From contig NZ_CP016793.1 of NCBI RefSeq assembly GCF_001701025.1, positions 7,130,001-7,194,000 on the forward strand: a stretch of DNA of 64,000 nt, read 5' to 3'. How positions within the stretch are numbered: position 1 is the first letter of the stretch; every line of letters begins with the position of its first letter. The notes beneath the pieces are model-generated. The model searched no databases. It was given only the letters and a program-made list of their open reading frames with translations, and had not been told where the DNA came from. This stretch comes from Lentzea guizhouensis. GTDB taxonomy: Bacteria; Actinomycetota; Actinomycetes; Mycobacteriales; Pseudonocardiaceae. Position numbers and translations under genes: made by a program. Below, one piece after another: positions 36,118 to 44,609 of this stretch.

Positions 36118-36321
36118 TCACAGAACGCGGACGGACCTGGCCTGCGGCCCCTTGTCGCTCTGGTTGATCTCGAACTCCACCGGCTGCTTGTCCGGGATGC
36201 CCTGGTAGGAGTACTCCTGCACCTCGGAGTGGTGCACGAAGACGTCCGGCCCGCCGCCCTCGGGGGCGATGAAGCCGAACCCCTTGCTGCCGTTGAACCA
36301 CTTCACGGTTCCTCGAGTCAT
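36118..36321 (-). CDS. Cold-shock protein (CspA family)
   Basis: This 67-residue single-domain cold-shock protein has RNP1 KGFGFIAP and RNP2 VFVHHSEV, with start GTVKWFNGSKG. It binds single-stranded RNA or DNA and melts secondary structure. ATG at 36321 shares ATGA with the preceding small gene, so the two are co-translated. Confidence 0.95.
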   Translation of the reverse strand: MTRGTVKWFNGSKGFGFIAPEGGGPDVFVHHSEVQEYSYQGIPDKQPVEFEINQSDKGPQARSVRVL

Positions 36322-36611
36322 CGACGAGCTCCTTCGATCGACCGGAACACGCCGAGTGCCTCCGGGAGGGTCACGGTCGCGAACTGCTCGTCCAGCGGGC
36401 GCGCGGGGAGCGGGGCCGAACGCGGTGCGAGGCCGGACAGGCCCAGCATCGACAGCAGGTCCAGGCAGTCGTCCGCGTCGCGGGAGTGCTCCGCGACCCT
36501 CCGGGCGGCCTGACGTTGTTGAACGGCCTCCGCCGCTTCCGCGGCGAGCCGGCCCTCCGCGAAGCTGACAGCGGCTCCCTTCGCACTTCCGTGCGGCACG
36601 GGCGGCGTCAT
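36318..36611 (-). CDS. Small hypothetical protein upstream of cspA
   Basis: This 97-residue protein is mostly helical: an Ala/Glu-rich centre (EGRLAAEAAEAVQQRQAARR) is followed by HSRDADDCLDLLSMLGL. Its stop overlaps the cold-shock start (ATGA), which supports it as a real gene and a regulatory or assembly partner in the same operon. The family was not recognised; similar short proteins with a DCLDLLSMLGL-type motif occur in actinomycetes. Confidence 0.65.
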   Translation of the reverse strand: MTPPVPHGSAKGAAVSFAEGRLAAEAAEAVQQRQAARRVAEHSRDADDCLDLLSMLGLSGLAPRSAPLPARPLDEQFATVTLPEALGVFRSIEGARR

Positions 36612-36659
36612 GAGCTCACCGGTCCCAGGGGAGCAAGGGCGTCGAAGCAGGGGAACGAG

Positions 36660-36779
36660 ATGTACGGGCGATCCGGCGGCAAGCCGGTGCTCCTGTCCCC
36701 GGCCGGAAAGAAGAGCACCGGACCGGATTGGACCGGGGACCGCGGCGGCTGGGTGCCGGCAGCTGGAACCCCGATGTGA
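36660..36779 (+). CDS. Possible 39-residue peptide
   Basis: ATG at 36660 follows GGGGAACGAG and opens a 39-codon frame starting MYGRSGGKPVLLSPAGKKS and rich in Gly, Pro and Lys, ending at TGA 36777-36779. It lies divergent from the cspA operon in an otherwise empty stretch. No family is recognised; it may be chance. Confidence 0.25.
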   Translation: MYGRSGGKPVLLSPAGKKSTGPDWTGDRGGWVPAAGTPM

Positions 36780-36888
36780 CCGAGCCTACCCCATGGCCCG
36801 TGCCCCGATCGGACGATCCGTCTACATCGGACTTCCCGTCGGCGGGACCGGGGCTCTGGTCAGCGGGGTGCGGCGGTCGTGAACGCGC

Positions 36889-37035
36889 TCAGCTCTCCGA
36901 CGAGGGTCGCTGGGCGGGTACCGGCTCCTGGAAGAGGTCGGTCCAGGACGGCTGTCGCGCATCAGGCGACTCCGTCGCCCGCGTGGTGTGCGTCTCGGGG
37001 TGGCTGAACAGGTCGTGCGGCATGTGCGATGTCAT
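36889..37035 (-). CDS. Possible small acidic peptide
   Basis: A 48-codon frame with start ATG at 37035 encodes [19 protein letters not shown] followed by a Pro/Ser/Gln-rich end ([13 protein letters not shown]). It follows a 75-codon gene on the same strand with about 80 bases between. No ribosome site of note and no family recognised. It could be a small regulatory protein. Confidence 0.35.
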   Translation of the reverse strand: MTSHMPHDLFSHPETHTTRATESPDARQPSWTDLFQEPVPAQRPSSES

Positions 37036-37112
37036 GGACAACTTTCGGTTTCGGGGGCGGCGGATGCGCATTCATCCCCGAACCCGACGGTACACCTTCC
37101 ACGAGGACCGCC

Positions 37113-37340
37113 TCAGCGGTTCGACGAGGGAAACCGCCCGTCCGTGCTGCCGAGCGCGATGAGCTCGGTGTACTGGTCCTGCCACGAGCGCTCGGTGGCG
37201 AGCAGGTCGGCGAGCCGCTGGACCCACTCCGCGTCAACGGGTGGGGCGCCCGAGACCAGGTGCCGTTCGGTCTCCTGGCGGGCCTTGAGCCACTCGGACA
37301 GCGTCGGCTGGAGTGCGGGGCCGCCTCGTTCGTCGGTCAT
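37113..37340 (-). CDS. Small hypothetical protein
   Basis: This 75-residue protein, mostly helical, starts [20 protein letters not shown] and has the segment [19 protein letters not shown]. It is hydrophilic and without signal peptide. The codon pattern is normal for the window. It lies divergent from the xylanase gene, with about 320 bases between, and may be co-transcribed with the small frame downstream. Not recognised. Confidence 0.5.
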   Translation of the reverse strand: MTDERGGPALQPTLSEWLKARQETERHLVSGAPPVDAEWVQRLADLLATERSWQDQYTELIALGSTDGRFPSSNR

Positions 37341-37661
37341 CGGGCGACAGTACTGCGCCCGGTCGCCAGGGGCTGTCCTGCGTCACAGGGGTGTGGGCAA
37401 CCAGCATCCGGGAATTGCGAAAACGGGATTCAGCGGAAAGTTTCGAAACATTATCGAAACTTCCTGGTGACCTTACGGAGTCGACTCGGCACTGCTAGTG
37501 TCGATAACGGTATCGACCCCGGTCGACCTGGATCTCCGCCGCATCCGGTCCGACAGCCGAGCAGGTCGGAACCCACGGCGGTCATCGCGAACGACGATTT
37601 CACGCGAATTGACATCTTTTGTTTTGCCGCCGTGCAACCTCAACGGCGAGGAGTACCGAAC
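37341..37661 (+). promoter_or_regulatory. Xylanase promoter region with two palindromic operator candidates
   Basis: This 321-base stretch is clearly AT-richer than its neighbours. It has a 9-bp inverted repeat AAGTTTCGA-N7-TCGAAACTT (37438-37446 and 37454-37462), whose left arm runs into the palindrome GTTTCGAAAC, and a second perfect repeat GTCGATA-N4-TATCGAC (37500-37506 and 37511-37517). GAAA/TTTC palindromes are known from Streptomyces xylanase promoters (from memory). GAGGAG lies at 37648-37653 before the start codon. Confidence 0.6.
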
Positions 37662-38351
37662 ATGGTCAGTTTTCGACCGTCGAGTCGTAAGAGCGGTCGT
37701 TTCTCCCTGCTCGTCAGCGGCGTCTGCTCCGTGCTCGTCATGGCGCTGACACCCGGCGTCGCCGGCGCTGACGTGGGCGCCGCCGCCACCTGCACGAGCC
37801 AGACGGGCAACAGCGGCGGTTACTACTACTCGTTCTGGACCGACGGTGGCGGCCGGGCCTGCATGGAGCTCGGCTCCGGCGGCAACTACAGCATGTCGTG
37901 GAGCAACGTCGGCAACTTCGTCGGCGGCAAGGGCTGGAGCAACGGGTCGCGGCGCACCGTGAACTACTCGGGCAGCTTCAACCCGTCCGGCAACTCGTAC
38001 CTGACGTTGTACGGATGGACGTCGAACCCGCTGGTCGAGTACTACATCGTCGACAGCTGGGGGAGCTGGCGCCCCACCGGCACCTACCGGGGCACGGTGA
38101 CCACCGACGGTGGCACGTACGACCTCTACCACACGATGCGCTACAACGCGCCGTCCGTCGAAGGCACCAAGACGTTCCCGCAGTTCTGGAGCGTCCGCCA
38201 GCAGAAGCGCGTCGGCGGGTCCATCACGACCGGCAACCACTTCGACGCGTGGAGCCGCGCGAACATGCAGCTCGGCAGCTTCAACTACTACATGGTCCTC
38301 GCGACCGAGGGCTATCAGAGCAGCGGCAGTTCCAACATCACGGTGAGGTGA
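37662..38351 (+). CDS. Secreted GH11 endo-1,4-beta-xylanase
   Basis: This 229-residue xylanase has a signal peptide (basic start, hydrophobic core [16 protein letters not shown], cleavage near residue 36) and the GH11 jelly roll. The nucleophile is Glu126 in [13 protein letters not shown] and the acid/base Glu216 in [11 protein letters not shown]. There is no carbohydrate-binding module, so it acts on soluble xylan. The start follows GAGGAG. It is the single gene of its transcription unit and is followed by a hairpin. Confidence 0.93.
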   Translation: MVSFRPSSRKSGRFSLLVSGVCSVLVMALTPGVAGADVGAAATCTSQTGNSGGYYYSFWTDGGGRACMELGSGGNYSMSWSNVGNFVGGKGWSNGSRRTVNYSGSFNPSGNSYLTLYGWTSNPLVEYYIVDSWGSWRPTGTYRGTVTTDGGTYDLYHTMRYNAPSVEGTKTFPQFWSVRQQKRVGGSITTGNHFDAWSRANMQLGSFNYYMVLATEGYQSSGSSNITVR

Positions 38352-38371
38352 GCGTCCCGCTCATCGCTGCC

Positions 38372-38407
38372 ACGGGCTGTGCCACGCCGACGCGGGGCAC
38401 AGCCCGT
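38372..38407 (+). terminator. Hairpin terminator after the xylanase
   Basis: A perfect 12-bp inverted repeat (38372-38383 and 38396-38407) with a 12-base loop begins 20 bases after the xylanase stop. Confidence 0.8.
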
Positions 38408-38448
38408 TCGGCGTCCGAAGCCGTCCCGTCGTGACCGCTGACACCGAT

Positions 38449-38464
38449 TATGGTCTCTGCCATA
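38449..38464. promoter_or_regulatory. Short inverted repeat before the TetR gene
   Basis: TATGG-N6-CCATA lies 10 bases ahead of the TetR start codon in a locally AT-richer patch. It is a plausible autoregulatory operator but is short. Confidence 0.35.
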
Positions 38465-38474
38465 CTCCTGAGTG

Positions 38475-39053
38475 ATGAGCGAGAAAGATCGGCGGACCAC
38501 CAAGCAGCGGATGCTCGACAGCGCCGTGCTGCTGCTGCGCGAACGCGGCGCGGCCGGCGTGACGGTCGACGCGGTGCTGGCGCACAGCGGGGCGCCGCGC
38601 GGGTCCGTCTACCACCACTTCCCCGGCGGCCGGAACGAGATGGTCCTGGGCGCGGTGCGTCAGGCTGGCGACTACATCATCGCGATGGTCAGCGAGTCCG
38701 CGGCGAGCGGCGACGTGCAGCAGATGGTGGAGCGCCTGGTCACCTTCTGGAAGCGCGCCCTGACCAAGACCGACTACCGGGCCGGCTGCCCCGTCGCCGC
38801 CATGGCGCAGGACAGCCGAGACCTCGTCCCCGGCGCCGCGGACGTGGTGCGGGAGATCTTCGCCCAATGGCGGGCCGGTCTCGCCGAAGTGCTGTCCGCC
38901 GGTGGTTTCGCCGAACAACGGGCGCAGCGGCTCGCGACGCTGGTCGTGTCCGCGGTCGAAGGCGCCGTCATCCTCTGCCGCGCGCAGCGCGACCTGGGCC
39001 CGCTCGACGACGTGCTCGCCGAGATGACGCCCCTCCTCCAGCGTCGAGACTAG
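38475..39053 (+). CDS. TetR-family regulator
   Basis: This 192-residue regulator has the TetR helix-turn-helix (GVTVDAVLAHSGAPRGSVYHHFPGG in sense, residues about 33-57) and a C-terminal ligand domain with YRAGCPVAAMAQDS, as in LmrA/YxaF-type repressors. It lies 11 bases ahead of a molybdopterin oxidoreductase gene on the same strand and probably controls it and itself. ATG at 38475 is used; a GTG directly before it is possible. Confidence 0.87.
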   Translation: MSEKDRRTTKQRMLDSAVLLLRERGAAGVTVDAVLAHSGAPRGSVYHHFPGGRNEMVLGAVRQAGDYIIAMVSESAASGDVQQMVERLVTFWKRALTKTDYRAGCPVAAMAQDSRDLVPGAADVVREIFAQWRAGLAEVLSAGGFAEQRAQRLATLVVSAVEGAVILCRAQRDLGPLDDVLAEMTPLLQRRD

Positions 39054-39064
39054 GAGCCCGGCCC

Positions 39065-41305
39065 ATGTGGAAACCCAGCGCCTGCATCCTCTGCGAGTGC
39101 AACTGCGGGATCGAGGTCCTCGTCGGTGACGACGGCCGGTCGTTCGACAAGATCCGCGGCGACAAGCTGCACCCCGCCTCGGCCGGCTACACCTGCAACA
39201 AGGCGCTGCGCCTCGGCCTGCACCAGAACGGGAACACCGGCCGGATCACGCACCCGTTGCGGCGCAAGGAGGACGGCACGTTCGAAGAGATCGGCTGGGA
39301 CACCGCGATCAGCGAGATCGCCGCGCGCCTGGGCGCCATCAGGGACACCTGCGGCGGTGAGACGATCTTCTACTACGGTGGCGGCGGCCAGGGCAACCAC
39401 CTCGGCGGCGCGTACTCGCCCGCCACGCTGGCCGCGTTCGGCGCCCGCTACCGCTCGTCCGCCCTGGCGCAGGAGAAGACCGGCGAGTTCTGGGTCAGCG
39501 CCCGCATGCTCGGCAACATGACCCGCGCGGACTTCGAGCACTGCGAGGTCGCGCTGTTCGTGGGCAAGAACCCCTACCAGTCGCACGGCTTCCCGCGCGC
39601 CCGCTCGGTGCTCAAGGAGATCGCCAAGGACCCGGCCAGGTCGATGGTCGTGATCGACCCCGTGCGCACCGAGACCGCCGAACTGGCCGACTTCCACCTC
39701 CAGGTCCGGCCCGGCACCGACGTCTACCTGCTGACGGCGCTCGCCGCCGTGCTGGTGCAGGAGGACCTGGTCGCCGCCGACTGGCTCGCCGAGCACGCGG
39801 ACGGCCTCGACGCCGTCACCGCGGTCCTGCGGCAGGTCCCGGTGAGCGAGTACTGCGTCACCGCCGACGTCGACGAGACGCTGGTGCGCGCGGTCGCCGC
39901 CCGGATCGCCGCCGCGGACTCCGTCGCCGTGTTCGAGGACCTCGGCGTCCAGATGAACCGCGACTCCACGCTCGTGAGCTACGTCGAGAAGCTGGTCTGG
40001 CTGCTCACCGGCAACTTCGGCAAGCGGGGCGCCCAGTACGTGCCGTCCAGCCTGGTGCCGCTCGGCCGCGACCGCGGGTACCCCGACGGCCAGGGGCCGC
40101 GCAGCCCGGTCGTGGGCGCGAAGATCATCTCCGGTCTCGTGCCGTGCAACGTGATCGCCGAGGAGATCCTCACCGACCACCCGGCCCGCTACCGGGCGAT
40201 GCTGGTGGAGAGCGCGAACCCGGCGCACTCCCTGGCCGACTCGGCCACGATGCGCGAGGCGCTCGCGGCGCTGGAGCTCGTGGTCGTCATCGACGTGGCG
40301 ATGACCGAGACCGCGCGCCTGGCCCACTACGTGCTGCCCGCGCCGACCCAGTTCGAGAAGTTCGAGGCGACCTTCTTCAACTTCGACTTCCCGCGCAACG
40401 TCTTCCACCTGCGCCACCCCGTCGTGGCCGCACCGGAGGGCGTGCTGCCGGAACCGGAGATCCACGCCCGGCTCGTCGAGGCCTCCGGTGCGCTGACCGA
40501 GGAGGACTACGCGCCGTTGCGCGCGGCGGCCCAGGCCGGACGGGCGGAGTTCGCACAGGCGTTCCTCGGTGTCCTCGCGGACCCGGCGAAACGGCGGCTC
40601 GCGCCCGTCCTGCTGTACCGCACGCTCGGCCCGACGCTCCCGCACGACGCCTCGGCGGCGGCGGTGCTGTGGATGGCCGCGCACGAGTGCGCCCGCAAGA
40701 ACCCGGCCGGCGTGGAGAAAGCGGGCTACGGCACGGGTCTGGAGGCGGGTGAGCGGCTGTTCGAGGCGATCGTCAACGGCCCGCACGGCGTGCACATCAC
40801 CCACGACGACCACGACGCCTCGTGGCGGCGCCTGCTCCGCGGCCGGATCAACCTCGACGTGCCGGAACTGCTCAGCGCGGTGGCCGCGCTGCGCGACCGG
40901 GCGGTCCCGCAGCAGGACCCGGACTGGCCGTTCGTCCTGTCCGCGGGCGAACGACGGGCGTTCACGGCCAACACGATCATGCGCGACCCCAGCTGGCGGC
41001 GGCGTGACCCGGACGGCCGCCTGCGCATGAGCGTCACCGACGCGACCCGGCTCGGCGTCACCACCGGCGACCGGGTCCGGCTCACCACCCGGCGCGGCAG
41101 CGCGGAGGTGGCGGTGGACACGACGGACACCATGCGCGCCGGCCACATCTCGCTGCCCAACGGCCTCGGGCTCACGGTGCGGGAACGCACGGGCGTCGCC
41201 CCCAACGAGCTGACCGCCGCCGAGGACCGCGACGAGTGGGCGGGCACCCCGTGGCACAAGCACGTGCCGGCCAGGCTCGAACCGATCGGGCCGGAAGCGC
41301 TCTGA
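39065..41305 (+). CDS. Molybdopterin oxidoreductase with 4Fe-4S cluster
   Basis: This 746-residue enzyme of the formate-dehydrogenase/nitrate-reductase-like family has the cluster motif C7-x2-C10-x3-C14 and Cys44 (YTCNKA) at the N-terminus, two molybdopterin dinucleotide-binding halves (LFVGKNPYQSHGF, MLVESANPAHS) and a C-terminal beta-barrel (THRGSAEV-like, NDPSWRRRD). There is no Tat signal, so it is cytoplasmic. The substrate is not predictable; family members oxidise formate or reduce oxyanions. AGGAGCC precedes the ATG. It forms an operon with the TetR regulator. No partner Fe-S or maturation gene is nearby. Confidence 0.85.
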   Translation: MWKPSACILCECNCGIEVLVGDDGRSFDKIRGDKLHPASAGYTCNKALRLGLHQNGNTGRITHPLRRKEDGTFEEIGWDTAISEIAARLGAIRDTCGGETIFYYGGGGQGNHLGGAYSPATLAAFGARYRSSALAQEKTGEFWVSARMLGNMTRADFEHCEVALFVGKNPYQSHGFPRARSVLKEIAKDPARSMVVIDPVRTETAELADFHLQVRPGTDVYLLTALAAVLVQEDLVAADWLAEHADGLDAVTAVLRQVPVSEYCVTADVDETLVRAVAARIAAADSVAVFEDLGVQMNRDSTLVSYVEKLVWLLTGNFGKRGAQYVPSSLVPLGRDRGYPDGQGPRSPVVGAKIISGLVPCNVIAEEILTDHPARYRAMLVESANPAHSLADSATMREALAALELVVVIDVAMTETARLAHYVLPAPTQFEKFEATFFNFDFPRNVFHLRHPVVAAPEGVLPEPEIHARLVEASGALTEEDYAPLRAAAQAGRAEFAQAFLGVLADPAKRRLAPVLLYRTLGPTLPHDASAAAVLWMAAHECARKNPAGVEKAGYGTGLEAGERLFEAIVNGPHGVHITHDDHDASWRRLLRGRINLDVPELLSAVAALRDRAVPQQDPDWPFVLSAGERRAFTANTIMRDPSWRRRDPDGRLRMSVTDATRLGVTTGDRVRLTTRRGSAEVAVDTTDTMRAGHISLPNGLGLTVRERTGVAPNELTAAEDRDEWAGTPWHKHVPARLEPIGPEAL

Positions 41306-41381
41306 ACTCCGCGGCGGCGGAAAGCGTATTCCTCTGCAGAGCGCCGACCACCACGGCGCCGGCGCCGCCGGAGGAGCACGG

Positions 41382-42191
41382 ATGAACCCCGCCGCCCAGA
41401 TCGCCTTCCGCGTCGCCGTCGCGTTCGTGGTGCTCGGCCTGGGCGGTGCGTCCGTCGCCGCGGTCGTCGGCCTGGTGCTGAACAACGTGGGCACCGCGGC
41501 CGCGGCGAAGGTCTCGCTCTGCGCCAAGGACGCCGTCGCCCCGGCGGGCGGGAAGGACTACCTGGCCCAGAACAACGTCTGGGGCGCCGACACACCCCAG
41601 TGCGTCACCGTCGGCGACCAGTCGCTGCGGATCGACAGCGCCGGGCACGACGTGTCACCGGAGGGTGCCCCCGCCGCCACCCCGTCACTGGTCAGGGGCT
41701 GCCACTGGCACGAGTGCACCGACGTCGGCGACCTGCCGGTCCAGGTGTCGGCGATGCCCCGCATCACCAGCGACTGGGTGAGCAGGCAGGTCGACACCGG
41801 GATCTTCAACGCCGCCTACGTCGTGTGGTTCCACAGCGGCCCCGTCGCGAACGGCACCCCGGACAGCGCCGAGGTGGTGATCTGGCTGCGCAGCCGCGGC
41901 GGTGTCCGCCCCGGTGGGACCCTGCTGGCCGGAGAGACGCCGATCGCGGGCGCCCGGTGGAACGTGTGGCTCGACCGCGACCAGGGCCGGGTGCGGATCA
42001 CCTATGAACGCGTCGGTGAGGTCACCTCCGTCCGCGGTCTCGACATCAGCGCGTTCACCCAGGACTCCGTCGGGCGCGGCCAGATCTCCCCGGACTGGTA
42101 CCTGATCGCGGTCGAGGCCGGGTTCAACCTGTGGCGCGGGGGAGCGGGCAACGAGATCCAGAACTTCTCCGTGGAGGTGGACGGCGGCTAG
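41382..42191 (+). CDS. Membrane-anchored GH12-like protein with substituted acid/base residue
   Basis: The 269-residue protein has one N-terminal membrane helix (residues 8-33) and no clear cleavage site, then a GH12-like beta-sandwich (LAQNNVWGADTPQC, SAMPRITSDW, FNAAYVVWF). Glu164 in SAEVVIWLRSRGG matches the nucleophile. The second catalytic position, normally Glu in a GFE-W-GG motif, reads Asn249 (EAGFNLWRGGAGNE). As read it should be inactive or strongly altered as a hydrolase and may act as a glucan-binding protein. GGAGGAGC precedes the ATG. It follows the oxidoreductase gene by 76 bases. Confidence 0.7.
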   Translation: MNPAAQIAFRVAVAFVVLGLGGASVAAVVGLVLNNVGTAAAAKVSLCAKDAVAPAGGKDYLAQNNVWGADTPQCVTVGDQSLRIDSAGHDVSPEGAPAATPSLVRGCHWHECTDVGDLPVQVSAMPRITSDWVSRQVDTGIFNAAYVVWFHSGPVANGTPDSAEVVIWLRSRGGVRPGGTLLAGETPIAGARWNVWLDRDQGRVRITYERVGEVTSVRGLDISAFTQDSVGRGQISPDWYLIAVEAGFNLWRGGAGNEIQNFSVEVDGG

Positions 42192-42425
42192 CTTGATCCT
42201 GTCGGGGAGCCGGGTCACCGCTTCGCCGCCGGGATGAGCGAGGGACCCACCCCCGTCCCCAGCTGACGCGGGCCAGTGGTGCTTCGTCAGGTTCGCGGGA
42301 GGGGTGATTCGGACTTCGTTCGAAGCTCGATACCGGTGGTCACAGTGCGACAAGCCGAGTGTGGAAAAACGGCCGATGAAAACGCTTTCTGATCACTCCA
42401 GCTACCGCCGACAGTGGTCGTGGTC
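42192..42425. other. Gap between GH12-like gene and toxin gene
   Basis: These 234 bases lie directly downstream of the toxin stop, where an immunity gene is expected. No frame with gene-like composition and a start codon is seen on either strand, and no strong hairpin was found. Confidence 0.5.
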
Positions 42426-44114
42426 TCACTTGAGCCGCATGCCCTTGAGGGTCGTGCGGTCGGGGATGCCCCGGTCGGGGTGGATCTCGACCGGTTCGAA
42501 CAGCGGGTCGAACTTGCGCTTCACGTCCCTGGCCCAGTCGGCCTCGATGCCCTTCTCGCCGGTCTTGAGGTCGTAGACGGTGACGTTCTCGTGGCCGAAC
42601 TGGGGCAGGGGTGAGCCCGGTGCCCACTTCGGGTTCGGGATCTCCCGCTGCAGCACGACGTCCACCCGCCGCGACCCGTCGGTGCCCCACGGCACCTCGG
42701 CCTCCGGGTTCATCTGCGCCACCTGGCTGCGCAGCTGCCACCCGCTGCCGGGGTCGAGCAGCTTGTCGTGGTTCTCCGCGATCCACCTGCCGACCCGCTT
42801 GTCCGTCTCCGCGCCGATGATCTGCTGGTCGGTCATTTCCGGCCGGTAGTGGGGCCGCACGTTCGGCAGGTCGTGCATGACCTCGTTGCGCATGCCGTTC
42901 GCGAGGTCGACGAACGTCTCCTCCAGCTGGTGGTGGATCTCCTCGGCCGCCTCCTGGATCTTCTCGCGGTCCTTCTCGTCCGCCCGGTTCCAGCTCGGTT
43001 TGTTCGGGGGCGTCTCGAGGAGCTTCTTGAGGTTGAACGGTTCGGTCTTGCGGCCGGTCACCTGCTGCCGGTCGTGGGGCGGGCCGACCGGGCGTCCCAC
43101 CGAACCGGGTCTCGGCGTGGCCGGCCGCCCGCCGGGCGTCCACCCCGGTCTGCTGGTCGGGCGCACGCGGTTGAGCCAGTTGCCCAGGTTGGCTTCCTGG
43201 ACGTTCCTGGCGCCGCCCGCGTCGCCGCCACCGGACAACCCGCGGCTCGTCTCCGCGGCCGACCGGGAGCCCGCCGCGGTGGTCGTGCCTGAGTCCCCGG
43301 ACGATCCGCTGAACGAGGCCAGGACCAGGTCGGGATCGCCGGCGGCCACACCGGGCCCGCCCGGCGGCCGTGAGGCGGAACCCGCCGAGCCGGGATCCGG
43401 TGGCAGCGCCAGGGCTTCGCGCAACGTGGTCAACACGCCGCCGGCCGGTCCGGTGGCACCGGCCAGCTGCCGCGCGGTCTGCCGCAGCATCTCCTCCAGG
43501 GCCGCGACGGGCCGGGCGTAGCTCGCGACGAGTGACGCGGCCTCGGCGCGGATGTCGAAGGTGTTGCCGCCCTGCACCGAGCTCGCCAGCCGCACGTAGG
43601 AGATCAGCTCGCTGACGCAGCGGTCGAGCAGCGCGTCGGCCTGTGCCCGCGCGGAACCGACGGCCGCGCCCATCATCCGCGCCGCCGCACTCCCGGCGGC
43701 CAGCACCCGTGCGACACCGGCCAGTGCCTGGCTGATCACCCGGACCCGCTCGCGGTAGCGGTCACCGGCCGTTCCGGTCCAGTCGGCCTCACCCGCCTGC
43801 GCGGCACCGAGGAAGTCCCTGCCCACCTGCTCGACAGCGGAACCCGTGCGCTGCAAGGCATCGGTGAACGCGGCCACCGACCCGTCGACGACCATCCGGT
43901 CGACGGCGTGCTGCACCGGCTCGACCAGTGACGCGTAGCCCCCGAGCCCGGCGGCGACCAACCGCTGCACCGGCCGCGGCCCGGCGGAGGTGCCCGCGCA
44001 CCGGTGCGCAGCCCCGGCGACCCACTCGCCACCGGAGATCCCGGTCGCCAGCCGGTCAGCGGCCTCGACGCGCACGGCGACCTCCGCCGGCGACGCCACG
44101 GTCGCGGTGGTCAT
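42426..44114 (-). CDS. WXG-type polymorphic toxin with nuclease-like C-terminus
   Basis: This 562-residue protein has a helical N-terminal half with a WXG turn (DWTGTAG, Trp112) typical of proteins exported by ESX/type VII secretion, and a Pro/Gly/Ser-rich linker (about 270-370). Its C-terminal domain, about 190 residues, includes RRVDVVLQ (Asp485) and VTVYDLKTGEKG (Asp515, Lys517), a D-x(n)-D-x-K arrangement like restriction-fold nucleases. It is probably a contact or secreted antibacterial toxin. It ends the YbaB-WXG-toxin operon. The nuclease assignment is an inference from a short motif. Confidence 0.65.
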   Translation of the reverse strand: MTTATVASPAEVAVRVEAADRLATGISGGEWVAGAAHRCAGTSAGPRPVQRLVAAGLGGYASLVEPVQHAVDRMVVDGSVAAFTDALQRTGSAVEQVGRDFLGAAQAGEADWTGTAGDRYRERVRVISQALAGVARVLAAGSAAARMMGAAVGSARAQADALLDRCVSELISYVRLASSVQGGNTFDIRAEAASLVASYARPVAALEEMLRQTARQLAGATGPAGGVLTTLREALALPPDPGSAGSASRPPGGPGVAAGDPDLVLASFSGSSGDSGTTTAAGSRSAAETSRGLSGGGDAGGARNVQEANLGNWLNRVRPTSRPGWTPGGRPATPRPGSVGRPVGPPHDRQQVTGRKTEPFNLKKLLETPPNKPSWNRADEKDREKIQEAAEEIHHQLEETFVDLANGMRNEVMHDLPNVRPHYRPEMTDQQIIGAETDKRVGRWIAENHDKLLDPGSGWQLRSQVAQMNPEAEVPWGTDGSRRVDVVLQREIPNPKWAPGSPLPQFGHENVTVYDLKTGEKGIEADWARDVKRKFDPLFEPVEIHPDRGIPDRTTLKGMRLK

Positions 44115-44118
44115 GCCG

Positions 44119-44448
44119 TCAGCCCCGCCGACCCGGCCGCCGGGTCCGCGATCGCCCGAAGGCCGACCAGGTGTCCGTCTCCTGCCGCTCGTACTCGTCC
44201 GCCGTGGCCCGCAGCCGCGAACCGGTCTCCACCAACGAGTTCAGCGCGGCCACCACAGCATCGAGCCCGTCGGTCCCGAACCGGTCGAGCGCCGCGGCCG
44301 CCTCACCCGCCGCGTCACCGAACGCGGTCGGCGTCAACGCGACCGCCCCCGCCGTCTCCGCCGCCGCCCGCAGCTCGGCGACCAGACCCCCGACCTTGCG
44401 CGCCTGCTCCGCGAGAACCGCGGCCGAAACGGTGTAGCCCTCGCGCAT
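44119..44448 (-). CDS. WXG100/EsxA-like small helical protein
   Basis: This 109-residue two-helix protein starts MREGYTVSAAVLAEQARKV and has helices rich in Ala and Leu separated near residue 40; its tail (YERQETDTWSAFGRS) is basic. It resembles the small type VII-secretion partners (DUF2580/ESX-like) that precede toxin genes in actinomycetes and escort them. It lies four bases ahead of the toxin start on the same strand. No canonical WXG is visible in the turn. Confidence 0.65.
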   Translation of the reverse strand: MREGYTVSAAVLAEQARKVGGLVAELRAAAETAGAVALTPTAFGDAAGEAAAALDRFGTDGLDAVVAALNSLVETGSRLRATADEYERQETDTWSAFGRSRTRRPGRRG

Positions 44449-44609
44449 CTTCCGCCCCCGGCGTCAGATCCAGACCCGTCACCGCCAACAATGGCGCAAC
44501 CACAACCCGTGACGCGCCGAACGGGGTGAAGTTCGGCCGTACAGCGCAACACCGCTGCCGGGTTCAGCGGATTTCCGTTGTCCGGCAGCAAGTTTCGTCC
44601 GGCACGCGG

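Noticed and set aside
36889..37035. Ribosomally made peptide precursor
   Set aside because: Considered because of the short length and distinct halves, but no maturation enzyme, protease or exporter is next to it.
39050..41527. 825-codon minus-strand frame opposite the molybdopterin oxidoreductase
   Set aside because: Shadow frame; the plus-strand product has the Fe-S motif and both cofactor domains.
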